A DNA stretch of 64,000 bases from assembly GCA_005784505.1 (NCBI GenBank), contig VCAZ01000048.1, positions 989,261 through 1,053,260 on the forward strand, given 5' to 3'. This DNA is from Bagarius yarrelli (Eukaryota > Chordata > Actinopteri > Siluriformes > Sisoridae). The position numbers were made by a program, and so were the translations under genes. The notes under the pieces were generated by a model. The model was given only the letters and a program-made list of their open reading frames with translations, was not told where the DNA came from and did not search any database. Every line of letters starts with the position of its first letter. The first letter of the stretch is position 1. This document shows positions 52,487 through 64,000 of the stretch, piece by piece.

Positions 52487-55400
52487 GTACCATTAACAGC
52501 TGTTTCTCTCACCGAGTTATTACACAACGGAAAGAATAAACGCACTATAATGTGTATTTTGCATGCTATAGATTGTTTATTATATTTAGTTCGATATTAT
52601 ACACGAGGCTCTTCTGGGCTTTGGACAAATTTATTTTGGAGTGAGTTACTTGGAGTGCTAGCACGACATTTTAACATTTTCTTAATATCCATGACATGAT
52701 TTATGCAACTTCTGACTTTCTAAAAGAAAACACAGTACACTTCATGATACTAGTTCAGTTTCCTGGGGGGTTCCCTGAGCGCTACCAGACATGAAACAAC
52801 AGCGGAAGTAAAGTTAATAACTGTGAGAGTAGGAAACTGTGTGCGATTTCATTATAAAGCTGTTTTATTGCCATGTGGGTTCTTGTTTCGGGAAACCAGG
52901 GCTGTTACAGGCTTTATTCGAGCCCAGCAACTGCTATAGGCTGCCTGGTTTCACTTGTTTAATCAGTTTATAGTCTGCAAACAGCTCATGCGAACCTCAG
53001 CCCCCTGGTTATAGGGTTGAGGCCCTCTAGGTTATAGGGTTGAGGGTTATGGGTTAGGCCCCCTGGTTATAGGGGTTGAGGGTTGAGGCCCTCTAGGTTA
53101 TAGGGTTGAGGACCTCTAGGCCCTCTAGGTTATAGGGTTGAGGACCTCTAGGCCCTCTAGGTTATAGGGTTGAGGACCTCTAGGCCCTCTAGGTTATAGG
53201 GTTGAGGTTGACCAGGACCTTGAGGACCTCTAGGGTTGACCTCTAGGCCCTCCAGGTTATAGGGTTGAGGACCTCTAGGCCCTCCAGGTTATAGGGTTGA
53301 GGACCTCTAGGCCCTCTAGGCCCTTATAGGTTGCTAGGCCCTTATAGGGTTGGCCCTAGGTTATAGGGTTGAGGACCTCTAGGCCCTCCAGGTTATAGGG
53401 TTGAGGACCTCTGGTTAGGGTGAGGACTCATAATAAAAATAGCACTTGGCAAACTTCCTACCCCAAACAAGAGCAAAGTAAGATTTTTTCAATATTTAAA
53501 AAAATAAAAGAAGAGGTAGCTCAGTGGGTAAGGTGTTGTACTGCTAATTGGAAGATCAGTGTTTGATTCCCAGCACCACCTTGTTTACATTTACTGCATT
53601 TTATTGGTCTGTACATGTACCTTGCACAATGACAATAAAGATGAATCTAATTTAATCTTATTTGGCAGACATTTATCTCTTTTATACAACTAAGCAGTTA
53701 AAGGCCTTGCGTAGGGGCCCAGCAGTGACAACTTGCTGGTGCTGGGAATCGAACCCTGATTTTCTAATTAGCCGCACATTAGCTACACATTAACCACTGC
53801 ACTACCACTTCCCCTAGTTCCCACTGCTGGTGGGTCCCTGAGTGGGACCCTTAACCCCCAATTGCTCAGTTGTATAAAAGAGATAAATGTAAGTGGCCCT
53901 GAATGACGCTGTAAATGTAAAAGATGGTGGTTGACATGTTTGTCAGTTTTATGTTAACAGGTAGTTTCCACTGGTAGCATAGTGTGTTATAGTAAAACAT
54001 TTAGTGTTTTTACTCTGTCTGTGTGTGTGTGTAATAAAATTAGCTCTTTTTTATTTAATCATTTTTTAATAATGTTAATTATTACACTTACTAATCGATG
54101 GTCCATCTTCTGTGGCAGAGGTGGACAACTTACAAGCTATTGCGTCCAGAGCAAGTCAGCCACTGCGGATACAGTGTTAATTTCGACAGATTGTGTTCAG
54201 TGTAGGGGAAATGGGTGTATAGCTGTATCATCAGAAATGTTCCTGGCTCACTAAGTATACATGGCGGGACTGAAACTTGGTATTAGACTTTTATTTACAC
54301 ACACCCTTTTTCTATGTAGTCAGCATCCTAAGCGGAACATAGTCCCGCCTGAGTCATGTGATTTACAAACACATTGTCACAGCAATTCTAGTTTCATTGT
54401 TATTCCATAAATTACTCACACTTGGTTTGTAACGGTGACATCATTCCTGTTCGACACCTGGAAAAAACAGAACTGAGTCATTCTCGTCCTGGTGTTTATG
54501 CATTTTTCTGCATCCTTAATAAGAATCTGAGCTTGAACTGGTTTTAGAAACTGTCAGTGGTGGTGGTTGTGGTAGAGCCCTACGTGTCTATTGCCAGATC
54601 ATATAGGCCTCAAGCACAAGCTGACATCTGTGCGTTACCAGCACTGCAGCACTTTTCTTCCTGTGTTGTGTTCTAGTTACACAACTTCTTTATCACCGTT
54701 AAATAAGATTTACTTTTGTCGAGATACAGCTGCATAAGAACTATAAATGGAAACGAGTTCTGTCTTTAATCAGCATCATCCGCATCAGTTTCTGTCTGAT
54801 AACCTGGTGGAAACGGCAGGGGGGGGGGGGGGGGGGGGGGGGGGGGGATCATTACTGTTTCAGAATGTTCTGTTCTGTCGGCTAGATATTTTTGTTGTTG
54901 TTGATTATATATTTGCGTTAGAACATTTTAAAACTTCTCATGCTGTCTTCTGTAACTCTCCTTTGTGTTATGACATTTTGACAGCCAGTATCTGATTATA
55001 AACTGAACAAAATGAGATTTTTGGCTGTTTTGGGATTTTTGCTGTATAAGCAGATCAGATGTAACTAGCACAGCTTTAGACATCTTTAAACAGACTGATT
55101 CTTTTTTGCTTCTATGTTTGTTAAATTGCTCAGTTGTCGCTGTGTGATATTCATTTAAGATGTGGGGAATAAGTTATAGTGCAAATAAAACATTTTAAAA
55201 CCTTTTGATGAAGTTACCACAAATGGAGTCCATCAGTCAGCAGGTAAATTTCTGCTTCTGGTTGTAACACACTGATTTGTTTTTCTTTTCATTTTTCTTT
55301 TTTACTGATTCTTTGTTAAACTTTAAACTAGCGCAAAAGTCAATATAGAGTTTGGTTTGAGTAACAGGTGTTCCAGGCGTTCGTGTGTGTGTGTGTGTGT

Positions 55401-55584
55401 GTAGTCTGTGCTTATTTATCTGACCTGCTGATAATTATTCCTGTTCTTACGTCTACACTGATACTGACAGTGTGTATTAATATGTCAGCTACATGACTAA
55501 AGCCAGCATAATATGTGTAAACTCTGAGTCTGGAGTTGTTAGTCATTATGTATGTTTAGTCATTATGCATCATTAACCCTAGGT

Positions 55585-55618
<34 letters not shown>

Positions 55619-58600
55619 TAACCGTTTTTGTGATCCTTAAAGGTAAAGGATTCACAGAGGTTTGCTTGGTAGTTTTGTACAGGCTTTCAGCCAGATATAC
55701 AGTTAAAGGCATATGCAAATGTGTAATGATGGGAGTTTTCTGTGACCCATTAACCAGAGAAAAACATTATTGGCCTTGGGCACCACTGGACATTTCAGCA
55801 CGACAACGACCCAAAACACACGGCAAAAGTGGTGAAGAAATGGTTAGCAGACAAAAACATTAACGTTTTGCAGTGGCCCAGCCAGAGTCCTGACCTAAAT
55901 CCAATTGAGAATCTGTGGAGGGAGCTAAAGATCAGGGTGATGGCAAGGAGACCCTCCAACCTAAAAGAGTTGGAGCTCATCGCTAAAGATGAATGGGCGA
56001 AAATACCAGTGGAGACATGCAAAAAGCTAGATTTTGGACATGACACTTTTTGTTCGAATGTGAATAAAAGCTGAGAAATATTTTTTTCCACAATGATGCC
56101 TCTTGTACATCGTCTTATTATCTTTTGGAAGAAGCCTGTGTCATTTCTGGTCAAAAATAAATAAAAAACTGGTTGAATAAAAGTAACTTTAAGTCAGAAT
56201 TTGCCAGGGGTATGAATAATTTTTATATATATATATATAAGATAAAAATCCAGGATTAAAGGAGCATCTAATCAAAAAGATGATTTTAACCTCATCTTAT
56301 CACATTATCACATTTAAACACAACATTTCCAGTAAAATTGAAGGCACATGAGACATCACTAGGTTGTTTGATATGGAACGAAGTCTTTGCTGCTGTGAAG
56401 TTTGGTTATGAGGCCACATGCAAGTCCTTAACCTTCTGCGATTAAAGTACTAATGTACTTTTGTATAATAATCGGGGTGTAAAACAACTGTGTTCTACTG
56501 GCATGTAAAAAGTTTCCTCTTCAGGATTGTGATGGGTTTAACAGATGTTTATCGAGGTAACATGTTAGTTTATTGTCACGCGAGACTAAAATGTTAAATA
56601 TAAAAAGGTGTCCAAGTTTCATATTTCAGGTTGAAACTGGGTTGCACAGCATTGGACCCAAAACATGACATTAATTTGGTTATCAGGGAATGAGCGAAAG
56701 CCTGTGTAATTCAAACCAAGTCCTAATGTTCCTTTCGTTCTCTGTTAGAATATTAAAACGGACCCAGAGGTGCTCTTCACAAAGCTGGAGAAGATTGGCA
56801 AAGGCTCATTCGGAGAGGTGTTTAAAGGTATAGACAATCGTACCCAGAAGGTCGTGGCCATTAAGATCATTGATCTGGAGGAAGCAGAAGACGAGATCGA
56901 GGACATTCAGCAGGAGATCACAGTCCTGAGCCAGTGTGACAGTCCCTTCGTCACAAAGTATTATGGATCCTATCTGAAGGTAAGTGCTTCATCACTAAAA
57001 GCTAAATTAAAGCAATGTGCAATAACGCTACAGCTTTAAGTAAATGTTCGTTTTGAAATCAAGTTTGCAAAAATTAATAAGAAATTGTAAACTATACACA
57101 TTTCTAAAATAGTTGAACTACTAAAAAGGCCAAAGCGATCAAAAGAAACGTTTAGAAAGATCCTTGGTGCAGGAGACAAAGCAAAGCTTTTTCTGAGAGT
57201 TTCCTTCTCTCTGTCAGGTTGGTGTGCTGGCATGTGTGTGTGTGTGTGTGTGTGTGTCCATGTTGCTTATGTAAAAGCCCAAATATGATTTATGTTAATG
57301 TTCTGTTGTAAATCATACTTTTTTTTTCTAGCATTCTTTTGAATACAATATCCTTCCTGTTATTTTTGAAAGCTGATTTTCAAAACAAATTCCCAGTCAG
57401 GGGACAGGAATTTTCTCTGTTGGCATCTCTATTTTTTTTTTTTTTTTAAATGATGTAACCACTGTTGTATAAACAGACGGTTATTTGGAGTCATTATTAT
57501 GTTAAACTGTTATTGAATGGCATTCATGAGACGGTAAATAACAGTAAAACTCAGACCCTTTTGATTAAAACTATGTATAATAATGTCAGACTTCGGTAGG
57601 TTTGTAAAATAGGGCATTTTAAGATATGCTAGTATAGATGCCTGCCTGTAGTCAATTTTGGCTCGGTGAATGTTTACCGCCTGCAACACCAGCCCCCTTT
57701 TCACGGAAAAAAAGCAAAGGGCTTATTTACGTTGTTTTAAACAGCTACTAATAAAGGGTGTGCATGCAGACTAGGCTCCTGCGGGTCGCCATCAACAAAA
57801 GCTAAAGAAATACACCATAAGTTGTTTTGCAGTTGGTAGGCGGAAGTCTGAGATAAAGCTTGACCACATTTAGAGTAGGGGGCATGCACGGTGCAGCATC
57901 TGCTGTTATTTGTTCATCTTTTCTAAATGTTTTATTCTGGATAGGCCATGGTGGTGTCTAACACTTTATTTGGTTTAGAAACAAAGCAATTTAATGAGAA
58001 AATACCACCAGCTGAAGCAAACCGTGTGAGTAGTGAATATTATTTATTATAATTTCTTTAAAAGTGGGTGTTAATATTACTGGGAAAACAGTTGATATAA
58101 AATGAATTTGCGGTCCGCATTTAACAAGAGTTTTAACAATATATTTATTGCCATCACTTTGAGGATTATAACCTGGTCTACAGAAACCCCAAGGTACATT
58201 TCCTGCATATCAAGCTTCATGTTATCTACAGCGTTAGTAATGATTAACCAATCGTAATTAGTGTTGTGTATTTGGCTGGTTTTAGTTATTGTGTGGATTC
58301 AAAGTAAAGAATATGAAGATTAAATCTCTACTTCTAGACTAGATATGTGCAAACAGCACCAAGAATGTATGAATGCAGGAATATTTGGGATTAAAATAAT
58401 ATAATAACATTTTATTATTCAGTGTGAATTGTATTTGTCATCACACATTTGCATTTTGATAACTTTTCTGTTTGCTGCCTTAGAACTCATCTGCATGGTC
58501 ACAGTCACATTGTGATGTGAGCTCTGCTGTAGGTTAAGATTGTCATCTGCTCATAGCCTAATAATTATAACATTTTAATAAGGTCTGGCATGTATGTGCT

Positions 58601-61600
58601 TATGTGTGTGTTCATTCTCCTGTTCTTTTCTTTTTCAGAGCACAAAGTTATGGATCATAATGGAGTATTTAGGAGGAGGATCAGCATTAGACCTGGTAAG
58701 TAGTGTGTCGCATTCATGACAGTTAATCTCAGTTCATAGCGAGTAGTTATGTATGTATAGTGAATAGTTATGTAGCTTGTAGAATTCATCACACTGTCCA
58801 TCACCCTTTGTCACAGCTGGAGCCAGGGCCACTGGATGAGTCCCAGATTGCTACTATACTAAGAGAAATTCTTAAGGGCCTGGAGTACCTGCATTCAGAA
58901 AAGAAAATTCACAGAGACATTAAAGGTATTTTCCATCATAAGTGCTTGGTATTAATGTAACTGCGTTATCAGTTCTAACACAGAAATTCATCCCAAAACC
59001 GTGTGTGTGTTTTTGTTTCTCCACAGTTAAACATATTTAACTATATTGTCCAGATATTACAAGAAGCAGAAAACTACTTTATAGAGTTAATCTTTTTTAA
59101 AGATTTATTTACTCATGTTTTACCAGAAAAGAATTTTATTATTATTATTTTTAATCATATCTTAACTTTATAAAAACCTTGTTTAATTCTAATGACTGTA
59201 CATTTTATGTATGCCTGATTTTTATTCAAGTGTTTATTCAAGTCTCGTACAGCAAGCTTGTAATAGAACTATTTGCAATGAGGATAACCCCCGGTTGCTG
59301 ACGTTACATTACATGAAGAAATAATAATAATAATAATAACGATGTGTTTTTCCACAGCTGCTAATGTGCTGCTGTCAGAACAGGGTGACGTGAAGCTGGC
59401 TGACTTTGGCGTAGCAGGTCAGCTTACAGACACTCAGATCAAGAGGAACACATTCGTGGGCACTCCGTTTTGGATGGCACCCGAGGTCATAAAACAGTCT
59501 GCCTACGATTCAAAGGTCAGAACCCATCGAAAGCTTTAAGCATGTCGGATATGAGCTCAGCTCCACACTGATGAGTGTTTACTGATCCAGTGTGACAGTT
59601 GTTATAATTCAGAATGTGTCCAATCTTGCAGTAGTGTGTTGACTCGCACTAACCTTCCTTATTGTTCTGAGTCATCTTTAAAAGCCCAGTTCAAGCTGTG
59701 TTGTGTAATTCACTCGCTTGAGCTAATGCAAGTCGTCATTTGTAGGTTTGTTAAATGGGAGTGGTTTTTGTTTGTTTTTTGTTTTTTTTAAACCTGTAGC
59801 TATTTGTAAAGGAAGTATGATTAGTTTTAATTTAGTCGTTGTTTGTCTTGAAATTGTCAGTTTGTGTTCCTGACTTTATATAACATATTTTACTGTCTTC
59901 TGTATCACATGTACTGTTTTTTCCCCCTGTTATTCACTGTTTGAGTAAAAATGTTTGCTTGGTATTGTTTTGAATTGCACTTTGCCTGTCCAGTATGTGC
60001 TGAAACTATTAATTTTGAGGGCTATTATCATAGCCGATCATTTTGTCTTTTCATCCAAATTCTTGTTACTTTGATATTTTTAGGAATAACTAATTGGTTA
60101 AGGTTTGTAATGCAACACGAAGTTCATTCTATACATCACATTTCCTACACGGTGGTAATTCAAAGTGCTTTAAATTAAAATTGCAGAGTTTAGCCAACTT
60201 GACTTATGGTCTCCTATACTCGCGTAATAACCTCCCCCTTGTAATTACGACCCAAATCATTTGAGAACCATCTCAGAAAGCCCGACCCAGTTTTCTAGTC
60301 TCTCTAGAAGTGTCATGATCGACAGTGTTAAACGCAGCACTAAGATATTAAAGTTCCTGCCCTGATATTTCACCAGAATCATTAAGTGAACATCATTTAT
60401 TATCTTACTTGCTGTCACTGTGTGGTGATGTGGTCGTTAACCATATTAAAAATTGTCACGCTGTCCATTTAAGTTTGCAAGCATTGACCTACCCTATCGT
60501 GTGTATGTCCGTTAATTATTACGGCATAAAGTGCTGTGTGTATGTGTTTCAGGCAGATATCTGGTCGTTGGGTATAACTGCGATCGAGTTGGCCAAGGGG
60601 GAGCCCCCCCACTCTGAACTGCACCCCATGAAGGTTTTATTCCTTATCCCAAAAAACAACCCCCCGACCTTGGAGGGAAACTATAGTAAACCGCTAAAAG
60701 AGTTTGTGGAAGCCTGTCTTAACAAGGAGCCGAGCTTTGTAAGAATCTAATACTTTATATCTATTTATCTACAGGAGAAGCACAGTATGCTGTCTCTAAT
60801 GTGCTGCTGTATTTAAACTCTTCAACTCGTTTATGTCGAACCTGGATGACTGTTGTGTTTTTTTTTTCTCTCTCTGCAGAGACCCACAGCCAAAGAGCTG
60901 CTGAAACATAAGCTTATTGTACGTTACGCTAAAAAGACCTCGTACCTCACAGAGCTTATTGACCGGTACAAGAGGTGGAAGTCTGAGCAGAGTCGAGAGG
61001 ATTCAAGCTCAGACGAGTCTGACTCGTAAGCACAGGCTGATTGGCTTTTTTTTCATTCTCTTTAAATGAAAATTTAACCATAGCCCCCAAACTAGATATT
61101 TTTGTATTGAAAATCTGTAGATGAAAATGATATTAACAAACTTTTAAAGGTTTGGTTTAACTGGCAAACTTATAGTAAGACACAGTTGATATATGCAACA
61201 TGTGTTTGTTGTCTGTTCAGTGTTTAGATTTTTTAAATTTATATTAGGATTCATTCTGATAATAGGACATGTAGCCTAAATTTTTTTTTTAAAGCTGTTA
61301 TACATTATTATTTAATTATGCCGGTAAAATTGAATGTTATAAGCATTGTTGGTTATTTAAAATACTTGCTACAGTTCTGATTGTTATTTTCTGCCCCTTC
61401 TGGTAGTTTTAGTTAAAATCAGTCTTTTCGTCTGCTCAGGGAACAGGATGGACAGGCCTCAGGTGGGAACGACTCTAGAAACGATGAGTGGATCTTCACC
61501 ATAAGAGAGAAGGACCCCAAAAAAATCCAAAATGGAATCATGCAGCTGTCAGACTGCAGTGAGGTGAGAGAAAAAGCTAACGCTGTTTGTGACTGTTCAC

Positions 61601-62878
61601 ATATTTTGCCGTTTGTGTGCTTAATTTCAAATGTAGAAGCAAAAATTGTGATGCAGTCTCGACACCCATGCGGTGCGATGCCGAGCGGTGCAACAAGCTC
61701 GTTTTTTCCAGGCACATCCCCACCGTAAGAAAACATTGCAGCTTTTTAGAATCCCACAAGCGCATCGCGGGTCATGTGACATCATTGTGCGTTTTTTCTG
61801 TTCTTTGTAAATGAATTTTGTAGCAGAGTTGCAGCAAAGGGTAATAATTTCCTTTTTGTAACTAAGAGCGCAACTGACGACAAACGCCTCCGGAGTGCAA
61901 GCGCCCAAGTGCTTTGAAAAAAAAGAGAAAAGGCACGCCTAGCATTTTCCACACGTTTTTAGGCGTAATATGAGAACCGTCCCATAAACATGTGCGGGAG
62001 TCCATTAAATCCATTAGCGTCAGGGCTTTTGGAGAATCTGTACTAAAAGGATGCAAGCATTTTTAAGGCATGGGGTGGGAGAGCATCTATACTTTTTACT
62101 ATGGTCATTTTTTATGTACAAAATGTAAATCCCATAATTAGGATTGTGTTAATTATTCAGAAAATGTAATTACTGAATTGGAAGTAGTAGCATGAAATTC
62201 TCTTTCTATTCATTTGACAAATAAAAGCTCTTAAGTCTTAGATAATGTGTAATAGGTTTGTGCGCATATTCTTTTTTTTTTTTTTTTTTTCTCTCTAGTT
62301 TCCTGTGATTAACCAAAAAAGTGTGTGTAATTATTAGAAATACATACACAATAAACATGTCTAATTGTGTCTCTCTGACTCATTCTGTTCCAGGTACAGA
62401 GCACTGCACAAAGGCCACTGTCCCAGAGCTTGTCGACTATTATATCTCCGTTGTTTGCAGAAGTAAGAGTTTAATCAGACATCTATTTAAAATGCGTCTA
62501 TAACACTTGGGTTACTTAAGTTATTTGGCTGGACAAAATAAAACAATGTTTATTTTACCAATGTTGCATCAGCACCATTTACTTTTACACACTACATATT
62601 GCTGTGCGGTGCATGCAGCTGTCTCTTGGTGTGGCTTGCGTATGTAGGTCAAGTAAACAGTTTGAGTACTAAGCCTGTTGCTGCTGGGGCCCATGAAAGA
62701 TTTAACAGTTTACCGGTGCCTCCATTCTCTTCCACCTCCAGCTGAAGGAGAAGGGTGAGGCAAGTAATGGAAAGCCAGAGGCAGTGGAGGAGCTGAGGGA
62801 GGCCATATTCCTGGCAGAGGAGGCATGCCCAGGCATCTCAGACTCCATGGTTACAGAACTAGTGCAGAGACTGCAGAG
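52442..62878 (+). CDS. stk24: stk24, Ste20-family kinase MST3; 3'-partial, 10 exons
   Basis: MST3 is a GCK-III Ser/Thr kinase acting in STRIPAK-linked signalling with CCM3/PDCD10 and MO25 in cytosol and Golgi. Ten exons (1262 nt) encode about 420 residues; human MST3 isoform B is about 431. The N-terminus MARHSPVQRGLPG matches the MST3 isoform B leader and excludes STK25. Kinase motifs are complete: GKGSFG loop, VAIKI lysine, HRDIK catalytic loop, DFG, and activation segment RNTFVGTPFWMAPE with its Thr. The C-terminus keeps SQSLSTIISPLFAEL and EEACPGISD (PDCD10-binding/dimerisation region). The last exon (YSLSGG...-like in human) was not found before 64000, so the gene runs off the right edge. 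Confidence 0.96.
53000..53424. repeat. 32-bp minisatellite
   Basis: The best-conserved core copies (for example starting 53130 and 53162) have period 32 with unit TTATAGGGTTGAGGACCTCT + AGGCCCTCTAGG. The outer copies are scrambled, truncated or fused. No unique spacers separate the copies. Confidence 0.85.
53511..53925. mobile_element. cluster of three SINE fragments
   Basis: A plus head GAGGTAGCTCAGTGGGTAAG with a family B tail (ACATGTACCTTGCACAATGA, to about 53655) is followed by a minus family A copy (about 53660-53815; GGCACTTCCC-type end with GGAATCGAACCCTGA). A plus family A body then follows (CTGGTGGGTCCCTGAGTGGG to ATGTAAGTGGCCCTGAATGA, to 53925). Confidence 0.65.
54819..54847. repeat. 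29-base poly-G run
   Basis: An uninterrupted run of G on the + strand in stk24 intron 1. It can form stacked quadruplexes and its assembled length should be treated with caution. Confidence 0.9.
55740..56235 (+). pseudogene. Tc1-like transposon, 3' half
   Basis: An open frame of 81 codons (55829-56074) encodes the C-terminal transposase part: VVKKWLADKNINVLQWPSQS, PDLNPIENLWRELK with the last catalytic acidic residue (E of NPIENLW), and LKELELIAKDEWAKIP. The upstream FQHDNDPKHTA portion is also readable in another frame, so one frameshift separates them. The right terminus GCCAGGGGTATGAATAATTT is preserved; the 5' half and left end are absent. Confidence 0.85.
56749..60738 (+). CDS. stk24: stk24 exons 2-6: kinase domain
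   Basis: Exons are 56749-56979, 58639-58695, 58817-58925, 59358-59515 and 60553-60738, phases 0/0, 0/0, 0/1, 1/0, 0/0. They carry LFTKLEKIGKGSFGEVFKGI, KLWIIMEYLGGGSALDL, ILKGLEYLHSEKKIHRDIK, NVLLSEQGDVKLADFGVAGQ, FVGTPFWMAPEVIKQSAYD and ADIWSLGITAIELAKGEPPH. Identity to mammalian MST3 is near complete. The HRDIK/AN motif is split across the exon 4/5 junction. Confidence 0.97.
56980..58638 (+). other. stk24: stk24 intron 2
   Basis: A (GT)n run (about 57234-57256) is followed by a motif shared with the 11250 region. Otherwise AT-rich with no feature. Confidence 0.5.
58926..59357 (+). other. stk24: stk24 intron 4
   Basis: AT-rich with an (ATA)n run (about 59320-59338) just before the exon 5 acceptor. 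No other feature. Confidence 0.5.
59516..60552 (+). other. stk24: stk24 intron 5, no feature seen
   Basis: Open frames at 59951-60178 and 60409-60552 have no family resemblance. No repeat recognised. Confidence 0.5.
60880..62878 (+). CDS. stk24: stk24 exons 7-10: end of kinase domain and regulatory tail
   Basis: Exons are 60880-61025, 61440-61563, 62394-62462 and 62742-62878. They encode RPTAKELLKHKLI, TSYLTELIDRYKRWKSEQS, an acidic Ser/Asp stretch, EWIFTIREKDPKK, PLSQSLSTIISPLFAE and the final helical ELREAIFLAEEACPGISDSM. The caspase-cleavage tetrapeptide of human MST3 (AETD before GQASGG) reads SEQD here. The last exon ends phase 2 at CTGCAGAG/GTAGGA, needing one more exon. Confidence 0.94.
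61564..62393 (+). other. stk24: stk24 intron 8
   Basis: A GC-richer patch (about 61650-62040) is open in several frames on both strands. I recognise no domain or repeat family in it. A poly-T run lies at about 62271-62290. Confidence 0.45.
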
Positions 62879-64000
62879 GTAGGATTTCTCCGTCACCTCC
62901 ACAGCGTTCTGTCATATTGGCACATTAACAAAACATTCAATTTCCAATGCTTGGCAATGAGACAAGAGAACCATGAACCATCAGTGAATAGTTTATATTG
63001 TAATTATACATTTTAAAGTAGTTTATTTTTTTAATCAGTGGCTCAAAATCTTCAAAAACCTGACACAGAAAATAAACATTTACCAAAACGTTTTTGAATG
63101 TATTTATTTCTTTCGTACCACCTGGTTAATTTGGCTAGGGTGCTATAAAATAACAAATAGTCACGGTTCAATTGCAACCCTTAAATATTAACTGTTGTTC
63201 CTCATTGTTTAAGCATAAAGAGTATAAGCTTTTAATATAATAGTAAATCCGGGTAGCTCTGTTGTTGACAGCTGATCAGAAGATTGTGGGTTTAAGTCCC
63301 AGTGCCACCAAGCTGCCACTACTGGGACCCTGAGTTAAGACCCTTCACCGTCAACTGCTCTGTGAAGAGTAGAATTGGAGTGAAATACGTCACTCTGATT
63401 AAGGGTGTCTGCTAAATGCTGGTGATGACAGTGAATAAATTGTGTATCTCTAGGAAAAGTCTCTGCGAGGTCATCCTATGTATCTGTTTCTGCAGTCTTT
63501 TGGTCTGATGAGCTTCCTTCAGCTAAATAATTAAATAAATGCAACCGATAGAAGCTTTAGAGACTGTGATGCTTTATGGTTTCAAAGATGTCAGACTGTT
63601 AATTTATTAGGCGTCTTTTTTAAAAAAATCCAGTGATCGTTTTTAGTAGACTATTAAATCTGGATTAAAGGCTAAACGAGCGATCATAACTAGAAAATCT
63701 ATTTATTTATTTTTTAACTCCAGACATGAAGTTATCTATACAGGATGTCGTATCTGCCGCACTAGACTCACTTATAGGTATTTAATTAAAGGTGACGCTG
63801 CTCCAAAATGACAATATTGTAATACGAGCCCAAATGGAAAACACAAACTTTTTCAATGCCCCATTTTATTTTAGTGTTAACACATTTTAGTTCAGTTCCA
63901 TTATTAAGTCTTAGAGTTTTTATATAAAATGTCATTAAAAAATATATATATTTTAATTATATATTATTGTTTATTATATTATTGTTATTGATATCTTGAT
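62879..64000 (+). other. stk24: stk24 last intron, right edge
   Basis: It contains one plus-strand SINE family A copy (63252-63425; CTGGGACCCTGAGTTAAGAC, GATTAAGGGTGTCTGCTAAA). No exon encoding the short MST3 C-terminal end was found, so it should lie beyond 64000. Confidence 0.6.

Larger units (their letters stand above)
52487..56748 (+). other. stk24: stk24 intron 1
   Basis: A 4.3-kb intron holding a 32-bp minisatellite, three SINE fragments (53511-53925), a 29-base G run, a poly-T run (55588-55617) and a Tc1-like 3' half. No alternative first exon was recognised. Confidence 0.6.

Noticed and set aside
53000..53424. Possible CRISPR-like array
   Set aside because: Copies are contiguous and of variable length with no unique spacers. 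It is a minisatellite in a vertebrate intron.
54747..54995. 82-codon frame containing a poly-Gly run
   Set aside because: The glycines come from the 29-base G homopolymer in stk24 intron 1.
61419..61908. Minus-strand open frames over stk24 exon 8 and intron 8
   Set aside because: These are shadows of the coding strand and of a G+C-richer intronic patch. No minus-strand gene signature was seen.

Overview
The window is vertebrate nuclear DNA, almost certainly from a teleost fish. It is AT-rich and built of short exons with consensus GT/AG junctions inside long introns. It carries Tc1-like transposon relics, tRNA-derived SINEs, hAT-like short elements and many (TA)n/(TG)n microsatellites. The SINE and Tc1 complement resembles otophysan fish (catfish, characins and relatives); that placement is an inference.

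Three protein-coding genes lie head to tail on the + strand. (1) dock9 (3012-38523): 51 phase-consistent exons, 2002 codons plus stop. It encodes all but roughly the first 80 residues of a Cdc42 guanine-nucleotide exchange factor of the DOCK-D/zizimin group (PH, DHR-1, armadillo-like and DHR-2 regions). Its first exons lie left of the window. (2) slc15a1 (about 41530-50484): 23 exons of the intestinal proton-coupled di/tripeptide transporter PepT1. The body is intact, but exons 1 and 2 do not join in frame. (3) stk24 (52442 to beyond 62878): 10 of an expected 11 exons of the MST3 germinal-centre kinase, with an isoform-B-like N-terminus. The last exon lies to the right.

The dock9-slc15a1-stk24 linkage matches the human 13q32 block, so this is an ordinary conserved locus. 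The genes do not form an operon-like unit and have separate cellular jobs: GTPase signalling, peptide uptake and kinase signalling.

I saw no prokaryote-type system, CRISPR array, rRNA, functional tRNA or intact mobile element. The most interesting signals are splicing-level. In dock9 they are three frame-preserving candidate optional exons (39 nt, 165 nt and 6 nt), two NAGNAG acceptors and one GC-AG intron. In slc15a1 it is the apparent one-base frame conflict at the start. In stk24 it is replacement of the mammalian caspase site. The repeat layer also records reciprocal nesting of SINEs and hAT-like elements. All identifications come from reading the sequence and from recalled family knowledge; no database search was run.
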